Made by a program: the position numbers and the translations under genes. From Amorphophallus konjac (taxonomy: Eukaryota; Streptophyta; Magnoliopsida; Alismatales; Araceae), in NCBI GenBank assembly GCA_022559845.1, contig CM040126.1, positions 141,988,064 to 142,052,063 on the forward strand: 64,000 bases of DNA. Reading direction: 5' to 3'. Of the stretch, positions 34,924 through 45,653 are shown piece after piece (positions within the stretch are counted from its first letter, which is position 1; the number at the start of each line of letters is the position of its first letter). The notes under the pieces were generated by a model. The model saw only the letters and a list, made by a program, of their open reading frames with translations. It did not search any database and was not told where the DNA came from.

Positions 34924-35170
34924 TTTTTATTCGTTGACTTGGACAGGAGGTCTGGGCCGAAGCGAAGATGGTTGTTTTTGTTCATTGACTTAGATGGAAG
35001 GTCCGAGCCAAGCGAAGAGGGTTCTTTTTGTTCATCGACTTGGATGGAAGGTCCAAGCCATGCAAGGAGGGTTCTTTTTGTTCATTGACTTTGAAGGAAG
35101 GTCCGAGCCAAGAAAGGAGAGTTCTTTTTGTTCATCGACTTGGACGGAAGGTCCGAGCCACAGGTTTATT
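34924..35170. repeat. 50-bp tandem repeat in G3 U3
   Basis: Unit ttcat(c/t)gacttggatggaag followed by gtccgagcca and ggttctttttg. Unit starts lie at 34,931, 34,981, 35,031, 35,081 and 35,131, an exact 50-bp period. The flanking sequence at 34,870-34,930 resembles the 144-bp units of G1. Confidence 0.85.
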
Positions 35171-35389
35171 CGTCGATGCGACAAAAGATATTTTGATCTC
35201 TGGTGGGACTTGCTGAGTTGACATCCCTCAGAGGCTTTGATAGTGATTTATTTTCTTTTTTCTTTTTTTTCGTTTCTTCCTTTCTTTTATTTTCTCTTTT
35301 ATTTCTTTATTTCTTTTCTTCCTTTCTTTTTTTATCTTTTTTCTTATTATCTCTTTTCTTTTTTTCTCTCTTGACTTGATTGCTAATGG

Positions 35390-36420
35390 CTGAATATTGA
35401 ACATCTATTGGCTTGAACACCGACGGTTGAATATCTTGATCATCCTCAACATCTGTTGGCACGGACGCCAATGGGTTGACATCTTGATCATCATTAACCA
35501 TCATCGAACATCGTCGAATCAACTTTGAACATCATCGGACATCTTTATCATCATCGGACATTTGTTGGCACGGGCGCCAATGGTCTAACATCTTCATCTT
35601 CACATCTTCATATTCATTTTCATATGTCGTCGTGGACAATAATGGTTTAACATCTTCATCATCATCAGAACATCTGTCGGCGCGAGCGCCAATGGTTTAA
35701 CGTCTTTAACCACTTCATCATGATCGGAACATCTGTTGGTGCGAGCGCCAATGGTGTAACATCTTTAACATCTTCATCATCGTCGGAACATCTGTCGACG
35801 CGAGCGCCAATGGTGTAACATCTTTAACATCTTCATCATCATTAGAACATCTGTTGGAGAGAGCGCCAATGGTTTAGCATCTTCAGTATCACTGAACATC
35901 TTCGACCATCCCAGAACATCTGTCCGACTGAGTGCCGATAGTCGACCATCTTTAAGATCTTTTGAGTCTTTTTGAACATCTGTCGGGCTGAGTGCCGATA
36001 GTTGAATATTTGAACATCTTTGAATATTTTTGAATATCTACCGGGCTGAACGTCGGTGGTTGAACGTCTTGAACATCTTTGAATATTTTTGAACATTTGT
36101 CGGGCTGAACGCCGGCAGTTGAACATCTTGAACATCTTTGAACTTCTTCAATATCTTTGAATATTGTTGGGCATCTTGAACATCATTTTTTTAGCATCGT
36201 TGAGCATCTTTTGAACATTGTTGGGCATCTATCAGCTTGGGCTCCGATGCATTCATCATCCTCATCTTGGAATACTGCTAATCATCTATCGGCTTAATAC
36301 CGATGTATTCATCATTTTCTCCTTTGAGTGTTATTGTTCATCCATCGGCCTAAATACCAACATATTGATATTCTTTTGGATAGTATCGAGCATCTTTCAC
36401 CTGAACATCGGTGATTAGGT
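35390..36420. repeat. Degenerate AACATCTGTCGGC repeats in G3 U3
   Basis: More than a dozen imperfect copies of gaacatctgttggcgcgagc followed by gccaatggtttaacatctt, at roughly 55-70 bp. The last copies (36,210-36,420) have drifted to catc(t/g)atcggct. T-rich low-complexity sequence (35,250-35,370) precedes the array. Non-coding. Confidence 0.75.
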
Positions 36421-36609
36421 GTGCTTCTATCATTTTTTATTCATTCATCATTCATCATTTATTACTATCTAGGACCCAACCATTTGGATAGCTGCCCCCC
36501 GACATCCGCATCAAGCGTGCAGTGTAGGGATCTGCAATAGAACGGCCCTTGAAAAGCCTATATGACCAATTCATTTATCACTGCTATGAGCGATCATTGC
36601 CCCTAGTAA

Positions 36610-37339
36610 GGGAGAACATATCCGGTAGTAGTCATGTACACCATTATTGACATTTTGTACATCTACCCCCAGAATGGGGGGTTCATGTGTATCTTTCAGT
36701 ATTCTTTCAACGCACATCTGTCCCTAGAATGGGGTGCCATCTATATCATTCATCATTTGATATACACCTACCCTCGGAATGGGGTATCATATGTATCTTT
36801 CATGATTTCATCGTCATCATCACCATTCATTCATTCATTCAATTTTTGATATGCATCCCCCCTCAAACATGGGGTATCATCTACATCTTTCATCATTTCT
36901 TCTTCCCCTTTTTATTTTTTTTATTTTTGTTTTGACATGCGTCACCCCTCAAAATAGGGCACCATCTATATCTTTCATCATCATTTTTTTCTTTTCTTTT
37001 CTGTTTTTTTATCATTCATCATGATCCACGTGGTCATTTTATCACCATCGTTCATCACGATTTTCATCATTATTTCCATCGCCTCTTCATCCTCTTTTTT
37101 CCTTTTTTTTATTGCCATCTGGGCCTTCATCATCTGGATAGCCCCTGTAATCATCAGCCAATATCCAGTGCTGAAATCTGCGATAGAACGGCCCCCGAAA
37201 GGCCTATATTATCATTTCATTCATCACTATTACAAGTGATCATCGCCCCTACGAGGGGGGGGCATCTAGCAACAGCTGTGCAAAGGCTTCCTGATATTTC
37301 ACACATCTGCCCCCAGAACGGGGTACAATTTACATCTTG
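36610..37339. repeat. CCCC-AGAATGGGG repeats at the outer G3 LTR
   Basis: Imperfect units of (c)atctaccccc(a)gaatgggg followed by tatcatctatatctttcatc, near 36,661, 36,717, 36,768, 36,857, 36,945 and 37,308. Each unit has a small inverted motif, CCCC then GGGG. The array runs almost to where G4 coding homology begins, so the LTR edge is near 37,334-37,340. Confidence 0.65.
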
Positions 37340-37455
37340 CAGCCTCTTTTTCGGCTTCCTGCCGTAGCTTGAGGTGATTGGAATGCCCTTAAGGGCATAT
37401 TATTCTTTGGCTGGTGCGGCGGGGCCGTTTTAGCCGGCTTCTTCAAGTCAGGCAT

Positions 37456-38340
37456 CTAATGGGGATGCGGTGGGTCCACGTTGTACTCGCCCAATTGTAA
37501 TCCGCCTCTCCTGATCAGGCCTTCGATGACATCTTTAAATGTGTAGCAATGTTCGAGAGAATGCCCCATCATTCGATGATATTGGTAGAATCGGGGGTCG
37601 TCCCTCCTTTTGACATCGCTCGATCTTTTCAACTCTGGGAGCATAATCTTGCCATGTTCTCGGGCCCACTCGAAGAGGATCCGAGTCTTGTCTCTTGGGA
37701 AAGAATAGGGCTTCTTCATTTTACCCCTTAGTGAAGGTGTTTGTTCAACAGGCTTAGTGGGGGAGACCCTGGCAGCCTCTTTCATCTTCTTCTTTTGTAG
37801 CTCAAAAGCCTTGAAATCTGAGGTGCATGTTTCCTCTTGCGCTAGATGCTTGCCGGCTGGTTCATTTTTTCGGCTCAGGGTAGCAGTAGCCGGACAATAC
37901 TTTGCCAAGAAGGTCTCAGCATCAGCTACCAGATCATTTAGCTGTTAAAAGGTTTTGACTTCAATGCCAATTACCCTTTGTAGGATTTCATCTTTCAGAT
38001 TTCTTTCGCACCTTCGAATGGCATCCCCGTAACTTGGAGGGCACCTACATCTTTCATGGGGATTTCTCCCTTTTCTTGCATAGTCCAGAACGGACTCATC
38101 GTCTCTTTGTTGACTCATCTGCAATTCGGACTTAGTGACTTCCCCCTCGACCAACTTTATGTTGGCCGTTCGCTCGACCCTTGGCTTATTCATCATCGCC
38201 GGAGCTATCGAACTCAGGTGTGGGCCAGCTGATTGTAGAAGCGGGTTTATCCCCAACATAGTATGAGGTATCATACTTGTCCCCTGATGTCCCCGGGAGG
38301 CTGAGGGATGTATCAGAGGCATGTGTTGTAGCTGTTGAGG
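37456..38340 (-). pseudogene. G4 second gag-like module lacking the core
   Basis: 38,322-37,945: a Met/Pro-rich start that jumps from MMNKPRVER-type sequence straight to GEVTKSELQ and DDESVLDYARKGRNPHERC, skipping the Gag core present in G1. 37,908-37,456 gives the C-terminal part (KMKKPYSFPRDKTRILFEWA, then a knuckle FYQYHRMMGHSLEHC whose first Cys is Tyr). One stop lies between the two frames. Layout resembles the G2 module at 11,841-12,660. Confidence 0.7.
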
Positions 38341-38406
38341 GGGGCTTCCCCTGCATGATCATCTGCTAGTCGAGGTGTGGCTGGCGGCGGTGAGGTTCCG
38401 TGTGGC

Positions 38407-39072
38407 TCAGCACCACCCTGTAAAGCCTCGGATGAAATCTCGGCTTGCCCGGGTGTGGCTAAGTATAAGCCCATCTTGATTAATTTCTTCTTTATCTCTT
38501 CGACTTCTTTGATATAGCTCCGCTACCATGGTAGGATCAGGCTGGGAAAAGTCAGAAGCACTACCCCCTATCTCAATTATAGGTGGATTCAATGGCATCT
38601 TATCATCGTTGTCGTGAACATCTTGTCCCCCAAAGGTCGACATTTCTGCCCCCATACCCTCACATGGAGGAGGGATATTGTGACGTGCCTCCTCGTCAGA
38701 CGGTGGAAGGCATGCTTCTTCATTTTCTTCTTCATCAGCTTGGCTCGAGCTGGGTAAGGTTGATAATGTATCATAGGAGAGAATGATGCTCCTCCCTCTG
38801 TTCTTTGAGGTCTTCTTTTTCTTCTTCTCTGTGGTGGGCGTATGCCCCCGCGACAGGTCATCTAGTGCATGCGACACTTCTGATTTTCCTTCAGCTTCCC
38901 GTATCGGGCCAAGGGGTTCTAAATGTCCCCGTAGGATATGCTCATTGATGTAGGCTGTGGAAGCCTCAGACACCTCTTCAGGTAATAGGTGGCTTAAAGA
39001 TACCATGTTGACTCCCCTCTTCAGATCGGGCAACTCATGTGGACATGGAGGATCCACTTTATGTTCATCCAT
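38407..39072 (-). pseudogene. G4 post-gag linker fused to second module
   Basis: Begins with the after-gag motif NMVSLSHLLPEEVSEA (compare NMLSVYQALPEEISEA in G1), passes Lys-rich and acidic tracts (QADEEENEEACLPP), and ends with a gag-N-terminal style segment PTMVAELYQRSRRDKEEIN. No protease motif lies between, unlike G2. The protease has been deleted or never lay here. Confidence 0.6.
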
Positions 39073-39168
39073 CTGGAGCTCCCCTTTCCTGATCAGACTT
39101 TCAATAATGTTTTTAAATAGATAACAGTCTTCAATGGAGTGCCCAAGTGCCTGATGGTATGGGCAGAA

Positions 39169-39645
39169 TTAGGGATCATCTTTTCTTCGGGCATCATCGG
39201 GTCTCTTTGGCTCCGGAAGAGTTATTTTGTTGTGTTGAGCAGCCCTTTCAAACAGGACCAGGGTTTTCTCCTGAGGAAAGGAGGGGCCATCTTGCCACTC
39301 AGCCGACTTGACGGGTGGAGGGTGGGCGACTACTTCATCTTTTTGCCGCTCGAATGCCTTGAAGTCGACTGTATAGACTTCCCTAGGCTCAGGCCTTTTA
39401 TCAGTTGCTTTGGCCTTCTGGCTTGCAGCAGTAGGGGCAGAGGAACCACTGGAGAGGAAGGCTTCGATCTCCGCCACGACATTGTTTAATCAGTCAAAAG
39501 AGATTATTTCAATTCCGATCATCTTTTCGAGAATCTCCTGCCTCAGGTTTTGTTTGCATATTTGCACCGCATCTTCTTGATGTGGTGGACGCCTGCATCT
39601 CATGCCGAGGTTCTGCCATCTTTTAATATGTTCCAAGGTTGTTTC
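39169..39645 (-). pseudogene. gag: G4 gag C-terminal part (first copy)
   Basis: 39,477-39,169 contains DFKAFERQKDEVV and the segment ending ITLPEPKRPDDARRKDD, just before the zinc knuckle, whose coding continues with a stop at about 39,168. 39,645-39,480 aligns with the end of the Gag core in G1 (about 2,980-3,145). The homology is cut at 39,646 by the end of the C2 LTR. Confidence 0.7.
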
Positions 39646-40751
39646 TGATAGTTCACATAGAAAGTGAGATAGAAAGGGGGGGATGAATAGATCACTTCCA
39701 ATTCAGAAAATTCGAAAAACAAATTATGTAACCCTGAAATGTAGTAATGAAACTTTCCTAATCTGGCCACGGAGTAGACAAATAAACTGAAGCTTATCGA
39801 TAGACAAAGTTAAGATGAACCAATAAACGAACAGCTGACGTTCATGAACCAAATCGAGAGAACAGCCAAGCAAACCACATAGATGGAGCAGAGAATTTTT
39901 AAGGTGGTTCGATTGCAATCCGTAATCTACATCCACCCCTTACTCTACCAGAGTAAGACTTCCTTGCACTAAGCAATTAAGAACCGCAGACTCAGTCTGC
40001 TAACACCCGCTACCTTACAGCTTGCCCCGAGGAACACTCTCCTCGCTCTTCTGAAGACCAGAAGAAACATTGGAGGTCTAACCTCCCTTCCTTCGCAATC
40101 AGCAAAGGGAACCCCGTGAATTGCTCCCAGCAACTCCAAACACGATGGAGGGAAACCAGAGTACCTCTCCCTTCATCCAAGCGAAGTTAGAGGGTAACAG
40201 AATGGAATTGAAAAGGTGAAAAACTCAAAGATGAAAAACAACAAAAAACAATCGCTCAGAGACAATAACAATGTAGCTTCCATAGAAGTAGGCTTTTAGA
40301 CTCAAGACCGGCGATGACTCGGGCTCTTCTCTCTCTGAATTGGTTCTCTCTCTTTTTTGACTTTTCTCTTGGGCTTTTCTCTCATCTCGAATGGGAGGAA
40401 TTTCAGCACTGGCGGTGGCTTCAGATATTCTCTCCTTTTCTATATACAGCTCCCTCTCTCCCAGCCTTCGATCCCTTTTTATAGGCGGATGATGGGCGCG
40501 TGGGTACCACGTTTCCCGTCCAAACTTTCATGCAGATCTGATCCTTTGAGTTTCCATGTGTCAGAATCGTGATGCTGTAGCAGTCCATGTGGCAGGATCA
40601 TCTGATCCACTCTTTTCCTTGGATCACGTGTCATCGACTGGTACTTTAGATTCCACGTGGCGTATGTTCATAGGTGCTGAGTGGATGCTCGACCATATGA
40701 CTCACCTAGCAAAGACACAGTTATGAGGGTTAGCACTTACCTTTCGAAGCC

Positions 40752-41160
40752 TGAGCTGTGCACAGACTCTAAACAGTGAAGTGCATGGACCTTATATTCA
40801 TAGAGCTAAAGTGTGCACCGACTAATGCATGCGTATGGAAAAACATGCACAGACCTGATGCAAACCTTGCACTCACCTTCTATATGCGCAGGCAAAATAT
40901 GTGCCGACCTTAGCATGCATATGACAAATCTTGCACCGACCTTCTATTTGCGTAGGCATAGTGTGCACCGACTTTAGTAAGACAAGGTGGATGTGCACCG
41001 ATGTTCTATGCCGATGGCTGAAATCTGCACCGACCTCTGTAGGCAGGATGCGGAATATGCACCAACGTTAATCACGCGTAAGAGACACTTGCACCGACCT
41101 TGGTCATGCATTATGAAAATATGCATCGACCTTCTTTATGATAAATTGGACACATTGACG
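40752..41160. repeat. 32-bp array of TGCACCGACCTT in C2 LTR
   Basis: The word tgcaccgacctt or a close variant begins at 40,782, 40,814, 40,846, 40,900, 40,932, 40,964, 40,994, 41,026, 41,058, 41,090 and 41,122, mostly exactly 32 bp apart, with extra off-phase copies at 40,759 and 40,868. Many units carry a second word, tgcgtaggca or tgcatatg, about 17 bp downstream. Non-coding. Confidence 0.85.
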
Positions 41161-41163
41161 TTA
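41152..41163. repeat. LINE target site duplication, left copy
   Basis: acattgacgtta, matching acattgacatta at 54,791-54,802 with one mismatch. Both lie in C2 LTR sequence, which joins smoothly when the LINE is removed. Confidence 0.8.
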
Positions 41164-41411
41164 GATTTTTTTAACCAAAAAATTGACCAATCAGGACAGA
41201 CACCGGTCGAGTGCACCCTCCCTCATAGAGGGAGAATGTTCTCACTCCCCCAGGCTGTACCAGTGGCCTTTGATTTTATTACTTAATGATGAGAGAATTA
41301 CTAGGACAATGGGGCACACCCCTGAGGAAACAAAAGGGCAAACAGAGAAATGGCCCTTAAAAAATAGCAAGATAATGAAAAGTAAGGACTAAAAATTACA
41401 ACCAGTAGAGA

Positions 41412-41634
41412 CTAAAAGAAACGGAAGGCTGGCAACCCAGCCTTATCCATCCTGAGGGCCCCCCTAGCCAGCTGTGGAAGATCCCTTTCATGGACGAAAA
41501 TAGTGTTTTCAGAGGCATTGCATGCATATGATGCTAAGGAGTCGGCCACTCGATTCCCCTCCCTAAAGGTATGCTGTAGCAGACAGCCACTATCTTGAAG
41601 AAAAGCCAAAGTCTTCCTCCACCACGGAAGAGCC
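41412..41634 (-). pseudogene. LINE RNase H, C-terminal part
   Basis: Reads ALPWWRKTLAFLQDSGC, then HTFREGNRVADSLASYA, containing the last conserved His/Arg and Asp of the plant LINE RNase H (RVT_3 type), and ends at a stop at 41,409-41,411. It is the direct continuation of 54,635-54,790 when C1 and one copy of GAGCC are removed. The 3' untranslated part follows to 41,164. Confidence 0.85.
41630..41634. repeat. C1 target site duplication, left
   Basis: GAGCC, repeated exactly at 54,630-54,634. Confidence 0.95.
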
Positions 41635-43093
41635 TGTTGTCCTCCTGGTTTTGATGATGACCACCATGATATGACATGGTGTATTATTATCTGACAATCT
41701 GGTATGTGGCAAGAATTGTTGTTGAACATTAATGCAGGCAATAGTCAGGGTCGACGTAGCCTTCAGCTCCTACAAGTTGAAGCACATTTCATCAAGACTG
41801 CGTCTACGCCTCAAGCAAGACAACGTCGACGCGTTTGCCTCCAGAAGATCTCTTCACACTGCGTCTACGCATCCAGTTATCAGCGTCGACGCAGCGGTTG
41901 CCTGAAGCCATAAATCGAAGGAAGATCAGAAGCTGCCTTCACACTGCGTCTACACATCCAGTTATCAGCGTCAATGCAGCGGCTGCCTGAAGCCGTAAAT
42001 CGAAGGAAGATCAGAAGCTGCCTTCACACAACGTCGACGCATCCAGATGCTGGCGTCGACGCACCCAGTCCCAGACAAGTGCTCGAGCAGAAGGACTGGA
42101 TAAAGTGGGCCAGCCACGTCTGCAAGCGAAGTACTCTCTTCCTCCTTTAGACCAGAAGCTTCTCCTCACGTGGGAAAATGATTGAGAATCTCGTAGGGCC
42201 CAATCCGGCGCGGGAAAAATAAAAGAGGAAATAGAGAAGTGGATCGAGATTGAAATTAGGAGGTGTATTTGAGAAAGATACAGAAGCACTCGTGCAGAGA
42301 GTAGAACAGCGAGTGAGGCATTTTTCTCTTCTGGAAAACTAAGGGCAAGGGGACATTCGAAGAAGGTCCAGGGCGAAGATTGCAGTACCAGCTCGTTCTC
42401 CTGGTGAAGAAGATCAGATGCTGAAGAACCACAGAAGCATCAGTCTGATCTAGTCTCAACTGAAGAGAAGATCCTACTCAGATCGTGATGTTCATTCCTT
42501 CAGGCTACAATCTCTTCTGCTGCGCAAGAAGTCTGAAGATTCATTGACTAGCATCATCTGAGTTCATTCTTTACTCTGTATTTTTGTTTTTCTTATACAT
42601 TGCGTTTTTCGAGTTACTGTTTCACTGGGATTTAGTGGACAAGTTTGCTCTGATCCAGAGTGTGTTCTGAGATCAGAGGGTAAACAGACTTCGTGTCTGC
42701 AAGCTGTTCGACAGCGGGTCTGTGACAGGGTGTTACTGTCATCTGTAGACTGGATCTGCAGGTCAGAGAAGAGTTCTTCTCTGGAGTGAGCATAAGCTGT
42801 AAAGCTCAGCGGTGATCCCCACCAGGTTGGTGAGGGGGTGGACGTAGGTCTCGGGACAGAGACCGAACCACCTTAAAACTCCTGTCTCTTGTGGTTTTTG
42901 CTTGTGGTTTGATTCCTTGCTCTGTGTCTCAGTTAGATCGTTTAAATACTGCTCTTGCCTTCTAGAAGTTCACGAAGTGAGGTTGTCTGTTCCATCTCAG
43001 TGTGTGCGATCGGTTTAGTTGGCTTAATAATTTTTAAGTGGTCAATCTATTCACCCCCTCTCCCTCTAGCTTGACGATCCTCTGCTCCCAACA
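41635..43093 (+). repeat. C1 5' LTR
   Basis: 1,459 bp, TGTTGTCC to CTCCCAACA. An 84-bp tandem segment (41,840-42,070, about 2.7 copies) carries palindromic word pairs. It is the start of the transcribed element. TATA-like AT-rich words near 42,218 are not convincing. The last 60 bp include CAATCTATTCACCCCCTC, which is similar to the end of C2. Confidence 0.95.
41800..42062. repeat. Four GCGTCNACGC word pairs in 5' LTR
   Basis: Pairs start at 41,800/41,823, 41,861/41,883, 41,946/41,968 and 42,031/42,053, that is 22 bp apart (first pair 23). A single word lies at 41,748. Some copies are mutated at CpG positions. Confidence 0.9.
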
Positions 43094-43095
43094 AG

Positions 43096-43107
43096 TGGTA
43101 TCAGAGC
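43096..43107 (+). promoter_or_regulatory. C1 primer binding site
   Basis: TGGTATCAGAGC two bases after the LTR end, complementary to the 3' end of plant initiator-Met tRNA, the primer for minus-strand DNA. Confidence 0.95.
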
Positions 43108-43148
43108 GCCAGGCTCTCTTGAACGGTTTAACAGCCTAGAGAGAAGTA

Positions 43149-45653
43149 ATGGAGAGCAAAGGACTCATGCCAGAGGGTTATGCTGTGAATAGACCACAAT
43201 TTTTCGATGGCAATAATTATTCCTATTGGAAGAATCGCATGCAAGTTTTTCTCAGGGCCCAGGACCATGAAGTATGGAAAGTAGTGAGCAAGGGGCCCTA
43301 CATAATTGAAGGTGACGAAGAATTATGGGTGAAGGAGCAGGTAAGAAAGTCAACCGTCAACTGGCAGGCAATGAACATTATGCAATGCTCCCTGCATCCC
43401 AAGGAATTCTCACGTGTCCCCTCATGTGCAAGTGCAAAGGAAATGTGGGATCGACTCGAGGTAATATATGAGGGTACCTCGGAGGTAAGGGAGACCAAGG
43501 CTAACATGCTAATCTCTGAATATGAGTCGTTCCACATGAAACCTGAAGAAAGTATTTATGAGATGTATGCTCGTTTAACCTTGCTTGTCAATGGTCTCAA
43601 AGGTCTAGGGAAGGCCTATACAGATTATGAGCTGGTGAGAAAGATTCTTAGATCTTTGACATCCGTGTGGCACACAAAAGCCACAGTTGTCGAAGAATCT
43701 AGGAATCTTCCCAAGACCACTCCTAACGAGTTGATAGGTTCCCTTATGGCCTATGAGCTGAATTTGAAAAGATATGATGAGGAAATAAAGAAGAAGAAAC
43801 CCCTAGCTCTCAAAGCTGCTCCAAGCTGCAAGGAGAGCTCAGATGAGAATATGACCTCTTCATCAGACAGTGATTCAGGTGAGATTGCTATGCTCACAAA
43901 GAAATTTCGAAAATTCTTACGAAGGGAAGGTAAAGCTGGTCGATTTAGAAGCTATCAAGGTAAAATGAATTCTAAATTTAAGTCTGACCAAACTAAGAAA
44001 TCTGACAAAGTTGTGTGTTATCAATGCAGGAAACATGGACATATCAAGTCTGAGTGTCCCGAAAATTCTAAGAAAGCTTACCCCAAGTTCAAAAATAAAA
44101 AGCCCAAGGCCATGATCAGTACATGGAGTGATGAAGAAGAAGAAGAAGAGGAGGATAGCACCTCAGAGGAAGAAAAAGAAGTGAAGCTATGCCTTATGGC
44201 CAGGGGAGAGGACTCTACTGAGGTAAATTCTCCATTTGATGAATTTACTTGTAATGACTGGGAAGAAGCTTTCAATGACCTTATGGATAAATATGATGTT
44301 GTGAAGAAGGAAAATAAAATGCTTAAAAAGAAGAAAAACCAGGGAAGTCAAGAAAATTTGTCAAATGAAAAGGTTAAAATGCTAGAGGATGAAATTGTTT
44401 GTCTGAAGAAAACTCTGAATGAAGAAAATGAATACAGATCTCAATTGATTGAATTGAAAAGAGAAAATGACTTCTTACTAAAAACACACGATGAACTGAA
44501 GTTAAGAATGCAAAAACTGGAAAAGGACACCAAAATCGTTGAAGAGAAATATCAAGCTGTAAATGGTGTCAACTTGAAACTTCAGGAAGATTTGAAGAAA
44601 GTTGAAAAAGAAAAATTGGACAAACAAACTTCCCTAGAGAAAATGACACAAGGCAAACATAATCTTGATGCTCTAATGGGAACAAAATGCAATGTCGGTA
44701 AAGAATGACTTGGATATAATCCAAGCAAAAAGAAAGAAATTGGACTAAAACTGGTGACCTTCGTGTCAGAAGAAAAGAAAGCTGAGGAGAAACAGGTGGC
44801 TGAAGTAAAAAATGTTGAAAGAGACAAAGGGAAACAGTTTTAGAAAAATAAAGTGACAAAGGAGAAAGGAAAAGAGAAGATGAATGAATCTCCTAAGGCA
44901 AAATTTGCAAAGAATGTAACCAGCTGCAAGCCTGTCATTTCATCACCATCTAAGGCCTCCATCTCAAGACTCTTTCTTCACCAGAATTGCAGTAGAAAGA
45001 TTGAAAATACCAGGTCTGGCAAGAGCCAGATGCGTCCACGCAAGGCCATTAATGTGTCAACGCAACCTTCATACAATAAGAGGCCTTCTGCATATAGGTC
45101 AAAGCACTCAACTCAGATGCGTCAACGCTACGGGCATGTGGCATCGACTCGGGCCGAATTCCAAAGAGCCCATAATAATAGGAACGACCACATGGGCCGA
45201 CGCATGCAGGTAAATGCGTCTACGCACCCATACCACCATGGCCAATACTTCAATCAGTCTGGGTGGATGGGTCAACGCACACATCACAATGCGTCCACGC
45301 ACCCTACTTTCTATCATGCTCATAGAGGCAACTATGGGTGGGTGAGTCCACGCATTCATTCAGGAAGGTCGACGCATCCCATGTATGCTTATCCGATAAG
45401 ACAAACACATTCATCTAGGGCATTCAACTCACACTACCAAGAGGCTTATTGGAGCCAAAATAAACGATGGTTCAATAAAGCAGCTAAAATAACCTTAAAA
45501 TCAAATCAGAAACCTGCTGCCTCCTCAACCAAAATCAATCAAAAACCTCAACAAATACAAATGTGGATTCCTAAGAACCTACTGAATTTCCTGAAGTCAT
45601 CCAGTGATCCAACGGGACCCAAGTGTGTTTGGGTTCCAAAATCTCTTGTGTGA
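43149..45653 (+). pseudogene. gag: C1 Gag and gag-pol linker with stops
   Basis: Nucleocapsid and capsid protein. Start ATG 43,149, 42 bp after the PBS. An N-terminal copia Gag domain (FDGNNYSYWKNRM, residues about 17-30; LIGSLMAYELN about 197) is followed by a CCHC knuckle CYQCRKHGHIKSEC (44,016-44,057), an acidic tract and a long coiled coil rich in Glu/Lys (residues about 360-510). The frame is stopped by TGA 44,706-44,708 and TAG 44,841-44,843 but continues in phase to TGA 45,651. The last part (45,000-45,400) is His/Arg/Ser-rich with STHP-like repeats created by the palindromic word pairs. C2 gag lacks that repeat. Overall a typical Sirevirus Gag with a long C-terminal extension. Confidence 0.9.
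45032..45375. repeat. Five GCGTCNACGC word pairs inside gag
   Basis: Pairs start at 45,032/45,054, 45,119/45,141, 45,194/45,216, 45,269/45,291 and 45,344/45,366, all exactly 22 bp apart; successive pairs are 75-87 bp apart. The first member is translated as MRPR, MRQR or similar, the second as VSTQ, ASTR or ASTH. The two members are therefore in different codon phases. Confidence 0.95.

Larger units (their letters stand above)
28931..37339 (-). mobile_element. G3: Tat-type Ty3/gypsy element, repeat-rich LTR to linker
   Basis: Minus strand. From the right: a repeat-rich U3 (37,339-34,100), TATA-like 33,636-33,648, R/U5 and leader (33,600-31,640), a partial gag (about 31,625-30,801) and a long Pro/Ser-rich gag-protease linker (30,518-28,931). 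Protease, RT and everything after are missing. Its LTR and leader share blocks with G1 and G2, but its Gag is of a different type. Gag starts in mid-domain directly after the leader, so ORF1 and the Gag N-terminus were lost there. Both outer borders are approximate. Confidence 0.6.
37340..39645 (-). mobile_element. G4: Tat-type gypsy remnant with two gag pieces
   Basis: Minus strand. From the right edge: a gag core end and C-terminus (39,645-39,169), a post-gag linker (39,072-38,407), a second gag-like module without the core (38,340-37,456), then a short linker that ends where G3 LTR repeats start. The right edge is cut at 39,645 by the C2 LTR. The missing 5' part should resume beyond the right end of C2, outside this window. 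Confidence 0.65.
39646..41163 (-). repeat. C2 3' LTR, distal part
   Basis: Minus-strand end ACTATCA at 39,646, preceded by GATCTATTCATCC, similar to the C1 LTR end (GTCAATCTATTCACC). It joins the proximal piece at 54,791-55,018 once the LINE is removed, giving an LTR of about 1.73 kb. 39,660-40,740 has no repeat or gene. 40,740-41,160 is a repeat array. Confidence 0.7.

Noticed and set aside
35390..37340. CRISPR-like regularly spaced repeats
   Set aside because: Units are imperfect, spacers are not unique sequences, lengths vary and the context is a plant LTR.
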